DNA of 64,000 nt from Phoenix dactylifera (lineage: Eukaryota; Streptophyta; Magnoliopsida; Arecales; Arecaceae), in assembly GCF_009389715.1 (NCBI RefSeq), contig NC_052400.1, positions 6,212,741 to 6,276,740 on the forward strand, read 5' to 3'. Positions 36,872 through 49,400 of the stretch are shown piece after piece (positions within the stretch are counted from its first letter, which is position 1; each line of letters starts with the position of its first letter). A model generated the notes under the pieces. The model searched no databases. It saw only the letters and a list, made by a program, of their open reading frames with translations, and was not told where the DNA came from. A program made the position numbers and the translations under genes.

Positions 36872-36876
36872 GGTTT

Positions 36877-37137
36877 ATTCATTAAGCATAGCCAGAAGGA
36901 AGCTTTAATTTCCGCAGAGCCGAGGTATGTTTCCATTTGATTCCCCTTGTGCTTAGAAATACAACTAATTTTCCTGCGACCTACAACTAATTTGCTTCCT
37001 CCAAGGCTTTGATCAGATTTTAAGAGTCTCCATCCTATTTATCCAACTGCCTGACAAACCAACCTAGCAGCTCAAAAAGAGACGTGCAATACTAAAGAAG
37101 AGCAGTCAAAACAAGATTTATAAAAGAAAGAAACTTA
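36877..37137. other. Spacer between solo LTR and TRIM
   Basis: Ordinary single-copy sequence, probably the original upstream flank of the gypsy insertion site. No gene seen. Confidence 0.5.
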
Positions 37138-37142
37138 GTTTT

Positions 37143-37581
37143 TGTAAGGACCCATACGGATGTGTATTTAGTCCTACATCGGTTATTCACTGGGTAGATC
37201 TTGGATACTTATACAGAAGTAAGAAACCTAAATAATACCTTTCGGCTAGCCATTTTCGGTGAGGTTTTAAGTTGTTACAAATGGTATCAGAGCGGACCCA
37301 GTACATAACCTATGTGGACTAAGGGACACTGGAACACATTCCATTAGAGCTGACCATGGGCCGATCGTGGTATTTGTAAAATAGATTTGAATAGATTTGA
37401 ACACTTAGCCTGACGAAAACGTCAGGACTTGAACGGAGGGAGTATGTAAGGATCCGTGCGGACGTGTGTTTAGTCCAACATCAGTTATTCATTGGGTAGA
37501 TCTTGGATACTTATGCAGGAGCAAGAAACCCAAATAATACCTTCCGGCTAGCCATTTTGGATGGGGTTCTGAGTTGTTACA
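37143..37581 (+). mobile_element. TRIM retrotransposon (complete)
   Basis: Two 137-bp terminal direct repeats (37,143-37,279 and 37,445-37,581), each starting TGTAAGGA and ending GTTGTTACA. A tRNA-Met primer site TGGTATCAGAGC lies at 37,282-37,293 and a purine-rich GGAGGGAG just before the 3' repeat. The flanks are GTTTT on both sides (37,138-37,142 and 37,582-37,586). Total 439 bp with no coding capacity, the hallmark of a terminal-repeat retrotransposon in miniature. Confidence 0.93.
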
Positions 37582-37586
37582 GTTTT

Positions 37587-38080
37587 CATGAAGAGCTAGG
37601 ATTTCAATTTTCAAATCGAAGGCATCCTATCAGCTTTGGTAAATAAGCTTACCTACCAACAAAGACAATGCAAGATAATAGAAGGAAGGGGTAGAAGTTT
37701 GCAATTTAACCATGACACACTTCCTCACACTTAAGGCCGTGTCTCTGATAGAGCCGATCAAACTTTTCTCATAATTGATGGAGAGCCCAAAGATCAATTC
37801 AAAAGCATAGAATGATCTGAAAAATAGAGATTTTTCTTCCTTAGCATGGGCAAAAACAAGGGAGTCATTGGCATATTGAAGAATTTTGGTACCACCACAT
37901 ACTCAAGGGTTCCCAAGGCCTTCAAAAATCCAGGAGAGAGAAGCTTTTTTTGAGCATTCTACATAAGGTTTCAACTGCAAGGATGAAGAGGTAATGGGAA
38001 AAAAGGATCCTCTTGACATTCACTACACTCAATCCATTTTTCTGGAAACCCTCTGTGAACTAGGAGCTTAATCAGATATG
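37587..38080 (-). pseudogene. LINE reverse transcriptase remnant
   Basis: Minus-strand frames give YLFILAVETLCRMLKK, then LQYANDSLVFA (a YADD-box derivative, plus 37,862-37,890), then ELIFGLSINYEKS. This is the order seen in plant LINE reverse transcriptases. It is broken by frameshifts and stops. The TRIM inserted beside or within it. Confidence 0.72.
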
Positions 38081-38349
38081 ATGAGTTTAGCTTGTCAAAA
38101 CCTATGTGCATACATAAATCTTTCTTTTTTCCAGACAGAGCAAAGAAATCTTTGTAGATATGGATTGTCTGAACATATATGGCATTATGTCAGTCTCCTT
38201 GTCTGGGATGTCCATTGCTGGTTGCCCCAATCCACTGTTTTGGATCATACCTTGGAACTAATATTAGCCGAAGAGTCTGTTATACTCAAAGAGAGACTAA
38301 TATTTTTGTGTTTGGAAGAAAATAATGAAGGAATAAGATCCAGAGAAAC

Positions 38350-38594
38350 TGTGAGGACCTATGCAGGCATGTGTTTAGTCCCACATCGATTATTCACTGG
38401 GTAGATTTTAGGTACTTATATAGGATCAAGGAACCAAATAATTTTTTCAGCCCATGGTCATTGTGGACTAGGAGATGCTACAGTACGGGCTCATTAAAAC
38501 TAACCATGGGCCGATCGTGGTGCTTGTGATTAGATTTGAATGGATTTGAACCTTTAGCCTAATGAAGACGTCACGGGTTAAACGAGGAGAGTAT
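38350..38594 (+). mobile_element. Second, decayed TRIM copy
   Basis: Resembles the 5' repeat and interior of the TRIM at 37,143, starting TGTGAGGACC and including CCATGGGCCGATCGTGGT and the purine-rich tail GAGGAGAGTA. The PBS region is deleted and no 3' repeat follows. Confidence 0.8.
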
Positions 38595-38599
38595 TGAAG

Positions 38600-39270
38600 A
38601 AATCAATTCCTAACTTATTCCGCTGAGCATTATGCCACCGTTTGTTCAGCTTTTTTTTTTTTTATTTCTTTCTTTTCTTATCAGAAAAGAAGTTTGAAGA
38701 GTTGCCAAAAGAGAATGCCTCTTCATGCCCCATGTTATAGAGTAGGAGAGTGCACTGAGCTATGTGAGCACCAGCAACAACATGGTAGCACATGAAGAAG
38801 TCCAGACCATCCTTACATCTCTTTGTAGGTGTAGTATCTTCCTGGAGGAAGGGTATCATCCCTGTTGTGCACCAGTTTCATAGACACAAAAGAGTGCACA
38901 CACTGAGGAAGTACTGTGTTCCATTCAAACCAAGCCTTTGAAATTTCTCCGCTGTCAGAGAGGAATGGTGTCATGTGCATCTGTCTGTTTGTGTCTTGAG
39001 AAGTGCCCATGGGCACATAAATCGAGCAAGCTTATGTATAGTTGTTATTTAATCCATTTTCTTGGTAACAACAAGAAGTGGAATCCGTCACATAAATCTC
39101 ATATCGAAATGCTTTAATTGTGGTCACGAGATGGATGCTACTGAAGGAGATAGTGATGACGAACTGCACAGAAAAACAAGCCAGCCAGCGACACCAGATG
39201 TTCCCAGGCAAGAACCAGAATCTCTAGTTTTCTATTTCTGGACTCCAATCATGCACATTGGCATATTATC
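38600..39270. other. Unassigned region
   Basis: Short open frames on both strands (for example 38,813-39,016 minus) without a recognised family. It could hold the upstream region of the Ole e 1-like gene. Confidence 0.4.
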
Positions 39271-39481
39271 AGCAACATGAATGCCGGAGAGAAACCTCCA
39301 AACGGCCCAGAGTACCTCCCCGTATCCCCCTTCATCTGGGCAAAAGCACCGTTCACATGCTTTTGTTTCATTCAAGGGTCATCACCTTCCATCAACTCTT
39401 ACCTACAAAAACAAGCAGACCGACCCTCCCTCAAAGAGCACTGTTGCTCAAGCCCTGTTGAGAGGCTTCTGTAAAGCCACC

Positions 39482-40168
39482 ATGAGTCCAAGATTTCTCA
39501 TTGTCTTTGTAGCTCTTGGTACCAAGTTCTTCTACGTTGAAGCTCTTCCAAAACCCATCTCTAATATCACTGTGATAGGTGCAGTCTTCTGTGATGTGTG
39601 CTCAAACAACACCTTCTCCAAGCACAGCTACTTCATTAAAGGTAATTGAAACAGGAGACTAACCCAGTCTTCAAAGTCCTTATCAGATACTAGTTCAGTT
39701 TTATTTTGATCACTTCCAGGTGCTGAAGTGCTGATACAGTGCAAGTTCAGAGCAAATTCCATGTCGACAGAAGAGATATCGATCATGGCTGAGAGAACTA
39801 CCGATAGATTTGGAGTTTATAAGCTCGACATTCCCCCTGTTGATGGATTAGAATGCAGAGAAGGCCGAGAGGTGAAGTCCTCATGCCGAGCCAGCCTGAT
39901 CAAGAGTTCATCCTCTGTCTGCGGTGTCCCTGGCTTGAGGAGATCAACTGAGCATGTAGCAATCAAATCCAGAGATGCAGATATCTGTTTCTTTAACTTG
40001 AATGCGCTGAACTTCAGGCCTGCAAATATGGACACTTTAATGTGTAGGACTGACAAGGAACCAATGTCTCGTGCTCTGAACTCCTCGTTATTCTTTTGGC
40101 CAAGTTGGCCACTATTTGGACTCCCTTGGCCAATTTACCACCTCTTCCTTTTCCCTTCCCTCCCATAA
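39482..40168 (+). CDS. Pollen Ole e 1-like secreted protein, 2 exons
   Basis: Exons 39,482-39,641 and 39,720-40,168, with a GT-AG intron of 78 bp, phase 1; 202 residues as read. The start at 39,482 was chosen because it gives a signal peptide (MSPRFLIVFVALGTKFFYVEA). The same frame is open upstream from 39,281, but that extension is not signal-like. The mature part has the Ole e 1 / extensin-like domain: ITVIGAVFCDVCSNN, GAEVLIQCKF, then Cys in ECREG, SSCRA and SVCGVPG, six Cys in the family order. Family members are secreted or wall-associated; a precise role is unknown. The C-terminal Pro-rich tail stops at 40,168 after SSLFFWPSWPLFGLPWP. A Pro-rich frame continues one register over to 40,371 (PPLPFPFPP and similar), which suggests a single-base indel near 40,130. 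It may therefore be a damaged allele or a sequence error. Confidence 0.82.
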
Positions 40169-40403
40169 CATTTCCAAGCCCCTCATCCTTCCCTTTCTCA
40201 CTACCTTCCTGGCTTCTTCCATTCCTAAAGCCACCATATTTTCCTCTCCCCTTCCCATTTCCACCCATCCCCTTTTGGACACCAATACCATCTCCCCCTC
40301 CATCTCTTCCTTCCCCATTTCCACCTCTGCCTCCTTCTACCACAGCCCAAGTCATGTCATCACAACCTTAGCCTCTCCTTTTCTCAGGAGGCCAAGATCT
40401 TAG

Positions 40404-42740
40404 GTATGGTGCATCTCCCCGCCATTCCTAGTTATCACCAGAGCCCCAGTCAGCTACTGCAGCTTCTGTACTAATTTCTTCTGACCTTGTCATTTCTAGT
40501 GCAGCTGATCAGAATTCAGAATAAGAACATTGCATCCGATTGCATTATCTATCACTACTATGAACATCTGTCCTTAGTATAAAAAGGATATTTATTGTTG
40601 CTATTATCTATGGAAATTCATGGAAACAAATAACAGCATGGAAGGTCTTCAAAAAAATCAACCGTCAATGATAAGATGGCTATTAAAGAAAAAGAAATGT
40701 GATCACTTGCCTTGCGATTCTCAAAACTTTTAAAACTGGTTGAGATACGTACTTATAATTTTTATTGAAAAAACAGCAGTTCTCTTGTTTCTGACGGTGA
40801 TAAGATTTAAACGTTTTTTTTTTTTTTGGAGGAAATGATAAGTTTAAAATGTTCTGCGCAGAAATTTTTCTGATATCAAATGCGAAATTTTCTACAATTG
40901 GTACCACTTTCTTTTTATTACTGAAATATATAATTGACAAGTGAAGCATTAATTGAGTTGGAAGGTTGAGGATGTGTTCATATAAAATAAAAGTTTAGAT
41001 ATTGACTTTTTTTAACTTGATGATAGATGATTTAGATAGGGTTTAAGAAATTGTTTTTGGCCCAAGGGATTAACACTATGAATCTTACTGAATCACATGG
41101 AAACTCAGTTTGAGTAAAGTTTTCATCTTGAAAGAAATCTTGACATATGATAGTGTCAAGCACCCCTTAATATGGTATAAAACAATTCCAGCACCTATTA
41201 CCTTGGTTCATATAAATGGATAATTTCTAATATATTGGTTGATATACAAATACTTATTGATATTCTTGTACATAATTTTGCTTCTTTAAATAACTTCATT
41301 AATTGATAACTTCAAAAATCAAATCTAAAATAGTTGCTAATCATGGATTTACCATACTATTTTTAAAATATCAATATCTCGATCAAGATAATTTTAGATT
41401 AGGGAGGGCTTAGTCCTTATTTCCTAGAATTTCAGACTAAAACCCGGATACCAAGTAAATGGCAGCATGAGGAGATTTGCACGGCATGCCACCGGCTTGC
41501 GACTAGAATTCGAATAAGATAAATTAGGTTCAGTTGCTTTGAACCTTGAAGAACTTTTGACATCACGGAATCCTACCTAAACCTACTATACAAACTAGAG
41601 TAAGGTAAAGAAGAAAATATAAAAGCAATTTCATTATTTTGAGAATGGATCTTTTGCTCTCATTACAAACTTTCTTTTATACATTCCCATCATCTCATGC
41701 GGTTACAAGTAGTGGTCAATTATTCCCTACTTACCCACTTTAGTGTCTCTAACCAATTATATGTTCAAAGTTGCGGTGTGTGGATCTCTCCTGTCCAATC
41801 TGTTGTTGAACCTGGACGCTATCCAATCCATTTATTGGGTGCACTCATCATATGATTAATTTAATCTAGTTGGCCCATTGGCCCACATATGCATGCAAAT
41901 ATATAGTGCAAACAATGCCTCCACATCCTATTACCCGACGATTAGGAGGATGATAGGATGTAGTTGATATTGACTTTTACTCTGGCTGAACTATAGTATG
42001 AGGATTCCACCTTATTGGACTAATCTGGATGTGGCCTTGAAGATAGTATTCAAATCATTTACTTCAGTTGTATCCTCCGTCAATATACCAAATTAAATCA
42101 AACCTCTTACTGAGATAAGAATTAAATTCCAGTTTTACGGCTACATTCCAACCAGTCTCATTTTCAGTATAATATGAATAACATCCTTTCTTCGGGGCTC
42201 TGCAACCTAGGCCATTAATTAACCAAGTGCTAATCAAATTCAAAATGGCCAAACTCCAATTAGCACCGCTTCCGTTATGATAATGGCACTCTTTGTTATT
42301 TAAATTTTGGTTAAATTAGTCTTCCTTTTTGTCATCTTACTAAGGTCATTTAGTATTTTCCATCATGTGCCACAATTTCTTTGGATATCTTCTTTGATCA
42401 TATAAAGGTAACCTGCACGATACGCACTGCCGAAGAAATTGGCGATCCCATATCTTCTTCGTACTCTTCCGTCTTCTCGGCCCTGTTATAAAATATATCT
42501 CAGATTAGTTCTTTTCAATTTGGTCTTTGAGTAAAAGCTCTCTTCCTCTAGCATTCATCTTTCACTTTAACCATAAAGCGGAGCTCATCTCCTTCCTCAT
42601 CCTCAGCCGAAAGGTGCGAAGAGTGAAAGAAAAATCTACAATCCTCAGGAAGTCTTTCCTCTGTCAACCCTGAGGTATTTATCTCAGATCCTTCCAACCT
42701 CATTATTGTAGGCCCATCTTCGAGTCAATGTTCTGCCCTC
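40404..42740. other. Intergenic spacer
   Basis: No coding region or element with clear ends seen; only short T runs (40,816-40,829). Confidence 0.5.
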
Positions 42741-42980
42741 AGATTTTTTTTTTTTTTTTTTTTTTTTTGCTAGGACGGGCGATTTATATCTGATGAGTAC
42801 GAATACATCCAATAAAGTCAAAAAACAAAATATCTTAGAATGCCCAAGATAGTTCTCTATCTCCAGCCCATATGGTACTATCCGTATGGCTGGCCACATA
42901 GGCGGCCACCCATTCTACAGCCCCATTAGCTTAACAGAAGACATGTTTCATGCCACTCCATCCTTTGTCATGGCCCAGAT
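42741..42980 (-). mobile_element. 5'-truncated LINE 3' end with poly(A)
   Basis: On the minus strand a frame reading AVEWVAAYVASHTDSTIWAG, the end of a LINE RNase H domain, is followed by an AT-rich 3' tail and a run of about 28 A (plus-strand T run at 42,741-42,768). The layout is that of a truncated LINE insertion. No target duplication was confirmed. Confidence 0.6.
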
Positions 42981-45171
42981 GTCACGAAGCAAGGGTGGTC
43001 GTCACCCATACCCCTCCTAAATTCATTTGATAATCATGACCGAGTCGCCCTCTAAAATGACTGGGCGACCGTGGCCGAGCCGCCCTCGTTTTGCTTCAAT
43101 CTTCCTTTTTCACTATGAAAAGATTTTCTTGTACTAGCGGCCTAATTTTAGGATCACGATATGGGACGGTACCAACACACGTTGACCTTGGTCCACCACT
43201 TTTTCTTCTTAGGACCGTTGGGTTAATTATATTTCCACCGTTAAAGAACCAGTTTGGGATAGGATCGGGTTCTGTAATATCATCAAATTTTCTAGAATTC
43301 CCACGGTGGAAAATCATTCACTTTCATAAACCGCGATGTGCTTCTGGTCTCCTGCTATGAATACCTTCCTTACATTGCCTCTACCGGTAGATGAAGGATT
43401 CTGGGCCATGTCTGAAGTTTTCATCCTTGCCGATAATTTTGGTTTTTACCTAGGTAAATCCGCTAGCTATACTTCTTACGTAGATTCCTATGGTAATCAT
43501 ACTGGCCCCATTATCCGCCAAGAATTGGTAACCTTTTACCTTATTTGGGTTTGTAAGTATTTACTCTGCTATAAATCAGCAAAAGTGGTAATATATCGGC
43601 CAGTCTCTCTTGCTCCCTTGTTCGGATTTCACTTGGACCCGAATCAGTTCCATTTTCTAAACTTTAGCTGAATTATCCTTTGTTATAATAGTTAGCGACC
43701 ATCTACATTCGCATAAAGAAAATAGCTCATAATCATATCCTTAGAAAATAATTGATTTATTTTTATTAAATTGTAGTCCTGTTAACTATTCTAAGTCTGA
43801 AATCATTAGCAACTACGTGCATTTGCACTCTAAAAAAAAAAAAAAAAAAAAAAGAAGAAGAAACTCGGACCCTTGAAAGAATAGGTGAAGGATCATCAAC
43901 ATGGTATGGTCATGCACGATAAGGTTGATTAGGTTTTTTCGATGTCTCAAAATGTGGGCATGGCTCAATCATGATGCAATTTTCCACAACCTAGGTAGAA
44001 GCGAGAAGTTTTGAAGGCATTATTTTATTAGCATTTTGAACAAACAATATTTGCAGCTTGTGGATGATGTTCCGAAGCCATTATTAGTCCTTTGGGTGCC
44101 TAATTATGTAGTATCAAAATATAAATTGCGCCATAGATGAATTATTATTCAACCAATAATGTAGCAAGCATAATCAGAACAACCAGAGTAAATTACTTTG
44201 ACATATATGATGATAGCATAAGAAAAAGCATAGCATATATTTCAATAATCTCAACAATTTCAGAGTTTTAAGGCAACTGAGCAGCTATGTGGAATGGGCA
44301 ACCTTACAAATATCTTGATGCCTATGAGCCGATGTAGCCATCATCAGTATTAATTAAAGTTTTAAGGATTGTGAATTCTAATATTAGCAAACCAAACATC
44401 TTTGCACCACGTCAGTGATAGATGATGGTAAGGATGACACCAGGGAATGGCATGGCAATGGTTGGAGTCCCTCCAACCATTGATGGATGATGGAGGATGA
44501 CACCAGACTTATCATGTCAATGATGGATGAAGGAGTCCCTCCTGCCTAAGCCTTCTTATCTATTTGTAAATTGAACTAGATTACCAGTTTAATAAAATGG
44601 TCAGGATTAGGCTTTTGACCCATTTAATAAACACTTCCCATGCTAGCTGGGCCTTGTTTTGCCACCAATTCTTGACTAGCAAGAACGTTCGTCTTGAAAT
44701 GGGATTTGGTTTGAGGATTTTGTTGGCTTTACGTTTCCTTTCCTGATCCAAACTTGTAATGTGAGTAAAATTTTTATTGTTCAGGTGGCCACGAATTTTT
44801 TTGATTATATCTTATTGAAAAGATTAATAGGAGAGGTTTGTCGAGGGCACTTTGAGAAAAGCTGAAAATTTGAAAATTTATAAGTGTACTGTAGAACAGG
44901 GGCATATTGCTTATTCCCACACTTCTATAGTTTTTAAGATTTTGATAATTAGAGAGAGCTTATTAGAATTGGTGGAATCCAAACCCTATCTCCTGGCCCC
45001 ATTTAGTATGGAAAGGATATATGGTTAGTATTTCTTAATTGCAGCCAAACTTGAGTGCTAGTTTATGCTTCCTTTGTTCCAAAACTATTTGGTTGAATCC
45101 CAAAAGAAAAGAAAAAAAAAAAACTATTTACTTTATAGATTCCATCCATTCCTCAATTGGGACACGGATGC
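42981..45171. other. Intergenic spacer with poly(A) run
   Basis: An open frame at 43,336-43,671 has no recognised family. A long A run lies at about 43,833-43,852. Nothing else supported. Confidence 0.45.
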
Positions 45172-45179
45172 AGCAAGAC

Positions 45180-45688
45180 TAGGGGTGGCAATCGGGTCGG
45201 GATAGATGTCGGTTAGGTCAAAAAATTATCAATCCAAACCCAACCTGGTTATTGAATAAGTCAAAATTTCATATTTGAATTTGACCTATTTTTTAAACAT
45301 GTAACCTGACTCGACCCATATAACCGATTTATTAAAGAGGTTAAACAGGTTAGACAGGTTTTAAACAGGTTTAATGGATTTAAAAAGGTTAAACAGATTA
45401 AGTGGGTCGGGTTAAACAAATCAGAAACAGGTTAAGCAGGTTTCCAACGGATTAAATAGGCTTTAAACAAGTTAAACGGGTCAGGTCATAACCCGATCCA
45501 ATTATTAAACAGGTCAAAATGGGTTTAATATGCCAAACATTTAAATCTGAATCCAACTCAATTAATAAACAGATTTAGACGGATTGACCCATTCACGATC
45601 TAAACCCGTTTATGTCAAACTCAAACCTACTTAAAGTGTGTCATTCGCATATCGGGTTGATGGGTTGGATCATAAATTATCGTCTCTA
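45180..45688. mobile_element. hAT-like non-autonomous element
   Basis: Exact 8-bp flanks AGCAAGAC at 45,172-45,179 and 45,689-45,696. Ends are weak inverted repeats (TAGGGGTGGCAAT versus TAGAGACGATAAT); TAGGGGTGGCAA is a common plant hAT end. The interior is rich in repeated GGTTAAACAGG-type words and has no coding content. Confidence 0.75.
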
Positions 45689-46240
45689 AGCAAGACAATT
45701 ACAAATATTCTTGGCAAGCTGTTGTTCTTTCTTCATCATTGTGCATCACTTAATAAAGTGGGGTGCATTATTAAATAAATTGTGGGAAGTCAAATTCTAT
45801 GAGGTTTTCTTTGATAGAGAGAAGTATTATTATTGCCATGCAGTGGAAAGATATTATTTATTTATAAGTCAATGACATTGCTAGATGATTATCTAGCTAA
45901 CAAAAAAGGGGTGATATGGTACTCTTCTAGCATCTGCTAATGACAGAGTAAGTGCATGAATCTGAATACCCCAGTTGGTGTTAGTGTTTTTATATATTAA
46001 CTTAATTCTAGATTTCTACTGGATGGTTCTGCTCCTGCTAATCCTTAAGAAAAAATCACTTAGTTGAAAATTTAGTTATTAGTTTTATTGAAAATTTTAG
46101 TTGTTTCTACTTCCTTGTGCCGGCCACTTGGTTAAGTTAAATAAAGGAATTGGACCTAGTCAAATTTTTAGATATTTTTCTTCTGCAAAAAGCAATCTAA
46201 AAGATTATTTTTTATGGAGGTCGGGTCAAAAAAAAAATTT

Positions 46241-46454
46241 TAGAGGTGGCAATGCTTAACCATTTAATCTATTCAACCTGATTCAAACCATTATAAAACA
46301 ACTTTAGGTTATCTTTTTAATAAAACGGTGAAGTGGGGATCTAAATTTTTTATCTATTTTAATAAATAAGTTAGTTCAGATTGATAGATTTTTTATCTCT
46401 CTTGTATCGTATCTTACCCATGTCTAATTCGATCTAACTCAATTGCCACCCTTG
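46241..46454. mobile_element. Short hAT-like MITE
   Basis: Begins TAGAGGTGGCAAT and ends, in reverse complement, CAAGGGTGGCAATT, giving terminal inverted repeats around about 190 bp of AT-rich sequence. The flanks do not match, so the target duplication is lost. Confidence 0.55.
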
Positions 46455-49400
46455 CCGTCTACGGTCAACTTGAGCATGGCACAATAATAGGCACAGTCGA
46501 GCTTGTTTGGATACGAAATGGTCAAAACCCTAACATTTTTACAGCTCAGCCCAAATTAAGACAAGCCAGGAGGAACCTTTCATTGTATAAAACAAGAAAT
46601 AGTCTGTATTTCCCATGGATGACCAACGTACGCATGAGATATCTCATGGTTGTCCAACTAATTTGTGTCCCAGTCCAAGAAAAATATGTTATAGAAATAA
46701 AGTCAGAGAGAATTAAATTAATTATGAGCTCGACCTCCAATATACATTAGCCGCCCGCAAGAAAAAAAAATATATCCCACCGAATACCTTTCTTGCAAAG
46801 CGTTTGGGTTCATGCCGCCAGGTTAGAATATGATGCAAGTTGTATTAGTATGATTAGGCAAAATGAATTGAATAAAGTTTAGATCACCATCCAATTCTTT
46901 TTGGACATTTTTTTCTTGAATAGAGTTTAGAATATGATGCAAGTTGTATTAGATCAGCTTCCAAGTCTTTTGCACTTCACCTAATGCCTTTCGCTTGGCA
47001 ATAAACTAGACATGGATTGCATGATCATAGATTTAGCACACAACCCAAAATTTGGAAAATTATGTAAGCAAACTACCCATATATACTACCAAATACGTAT
47101 TGTGTGTGTTGCATGCATGGTGATCTTCTGTTGCCATGATTCACAATTTACCATTAGGAGGAGAGAGCTAATTATAAACTTATGTGGTCATTATTTTTGA
47201 TAAATTCATGAAGGTATTAATGCTAAAAAGCATAAAATATTACGAACCTTTTAAGAAAAAAGTGAAATTGTGTAGAACACACCAAGTTTGCACCCCCAGT
47301 TAGGAGGTGTTGCTCAAGTAATTCTCAAATCTAGAATGATCAATAGTGACTCTTCTTGTTTATACTCAAAATCCAACCTCCACACCTAGTTCATGTTTAG
47401 CTTAGAATCGCACATATCTAAATTGTCGCAAAACACCTTTTTTATTTTATCTTTTTTAGAGTTCCTTGACAAATTTCTTATAATAAATATGTTTTTTCCG
47501 AACTGCATCTTGTAGTTTTATCAAACATATGTTGAACTCTATCTATTCATTTTTGGAGCATGTACCTTTCTTTCTCTTTAATTTTTTGTTTGACCAATTC
47601 AGTATTGTTGTTTTTGTTGGAATTTGAAAGTGTTTTAAATTTTTAAAGAGGTGTTAATAAAAAAGATTTGTAACCCCCAAAATTTTAAAAAAATTGTTGT
47701 AACCTAAAGGTGTTTCAAATTTCATTTGGAAGTTTCAAAACTTTTCATTATCTCTCATTATAACCTTAATGAGGCCATAAGTATTTAACCGTTATGGTTG
47801 GATTACAAAAGGCCAATATATATGAGCCATTCCTTGCACCTAAAAACATGACACAAAGTCTTCTTCTTGCTCTCATAGTCTCTCCCTACCACCATTCTCT
47901 CTTATACAATTACATATATTATTTTATATTTTGGGCAAGCGATATAGATTAGATAATCTGCCTACTATAAACATGCACTGTAAATTAGATCCGCTGTGAG
48001 CTATTTGGATTGTATCTTGGAGCCATCGCTGACCGCCAATACCTGCAAGTAGGGAGACAACAACGGCTTTAGGACAGTGCATCTCTTAGCGTGCCTCTCA
48101 TACTTTACAGGCTAAATATTTCTTTACTACTATTTTATTACAATTATTAATTTTTTTATGTAATTTAAATATTTTATTGAGTATCTTGCTAGATCAACAA
48201 TTTTGTATTGATCAGATTTCTCTTTAGATCTTCGTGATATATGAGAACTGTATGGCACTCTACAAAATGCATAAGATTGCTTTTTGTTTGCTATTGTACT
48301 TTTAAATATTAGCCAACATGTGTTGCAAGTTTGTAACATCCTTTATTATTAACTACATTATCAAGTTTTTCTTTTAATGAAATCATGTCTTGTTTATTTT
48401 AATTCCATTTTTATTATAATCAGTCAAAATGATTAATTTAATCATTGATTAAATCAGCTGTCTTTGCCAATTCGATTACAACATGATCTAGAAGTTAATA
48501 CAATTATAATGTTATATCACTCCACAATAAACTTACTAGAAATTGAGAAATGTAAAATGCATAATCCATTGTGGAGATAAAGTATTTGATCATCAGTGAT
48601 TCTGTATACTGAGCAAATGAGACATAACCGATCGACCAAAGAGCGAGGCGCATTTGATTGAAAGTTATGATCCCCCCCCCCCCCCCTAATTAAATGTTGC
48701 TTGGCATGTAAAGCACACTTGATTGACTTGAGGAAATCATGGACAAGTATATTCCACCTATTATGAATGGTGTCTTAACTAGTCCTTTGAAAAAATGATA
48801 AATTATGAAAGTTTTCTTTTATTGGGTTTGGAAGCTTCGCATGGAATATATATAGTTTTCATGTCTCCAAAATAGTTTTGAGTCCTGGGCTTCAGCACCA
48901 AAAGAAAGAAAAGAGAGAGCTAGGAATTCTGAACGGGTAATGACATTACCAGATCAAAACATGCTGTATTAGAATAGCCAAATATACTCTTTTACAAATT
49001 AATATTTTGTCTAAGAAAGCAAAAGGGAAATTAATCAAAGTTTAATTGGATCAAAAACCCTCATTCCACACTCGATTTATTCATAACCAATTAGGAAGGA
49101 TAAACCCATAACCAACTGGTTTATTTTATACGAACACATGCCTGATCTACCAATATAACTACTACTCATATGCCAATCATATATCTTAACAATTGAAAAC
49201 TACATAAGAACAAAAATAGAAGATTTAAGGTTGAGCATCCAAATAAAGTGATACAGAAGAGGGTGAAAACATGATGAATCCTAAACACATTATCCCTTTA
49301 AATTTTTTTTTCGTCAGTTGCTTTATTTCTTAAAACCCATTCAACAAAGGAACATTTGCACAAGAAGGAAGAACTCCTAAAATCCTGGCAGATTAATTGG

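Noticed and set aside
43336..43671. 111-codon open frame
   Set aside because: No recognisable domain, no splice or start context, not supported as a gene.
48672..48687. C run as a possible structural element
   Set aside because: A single homopolymer without spaced G or C tracts; no reason to assign a function.
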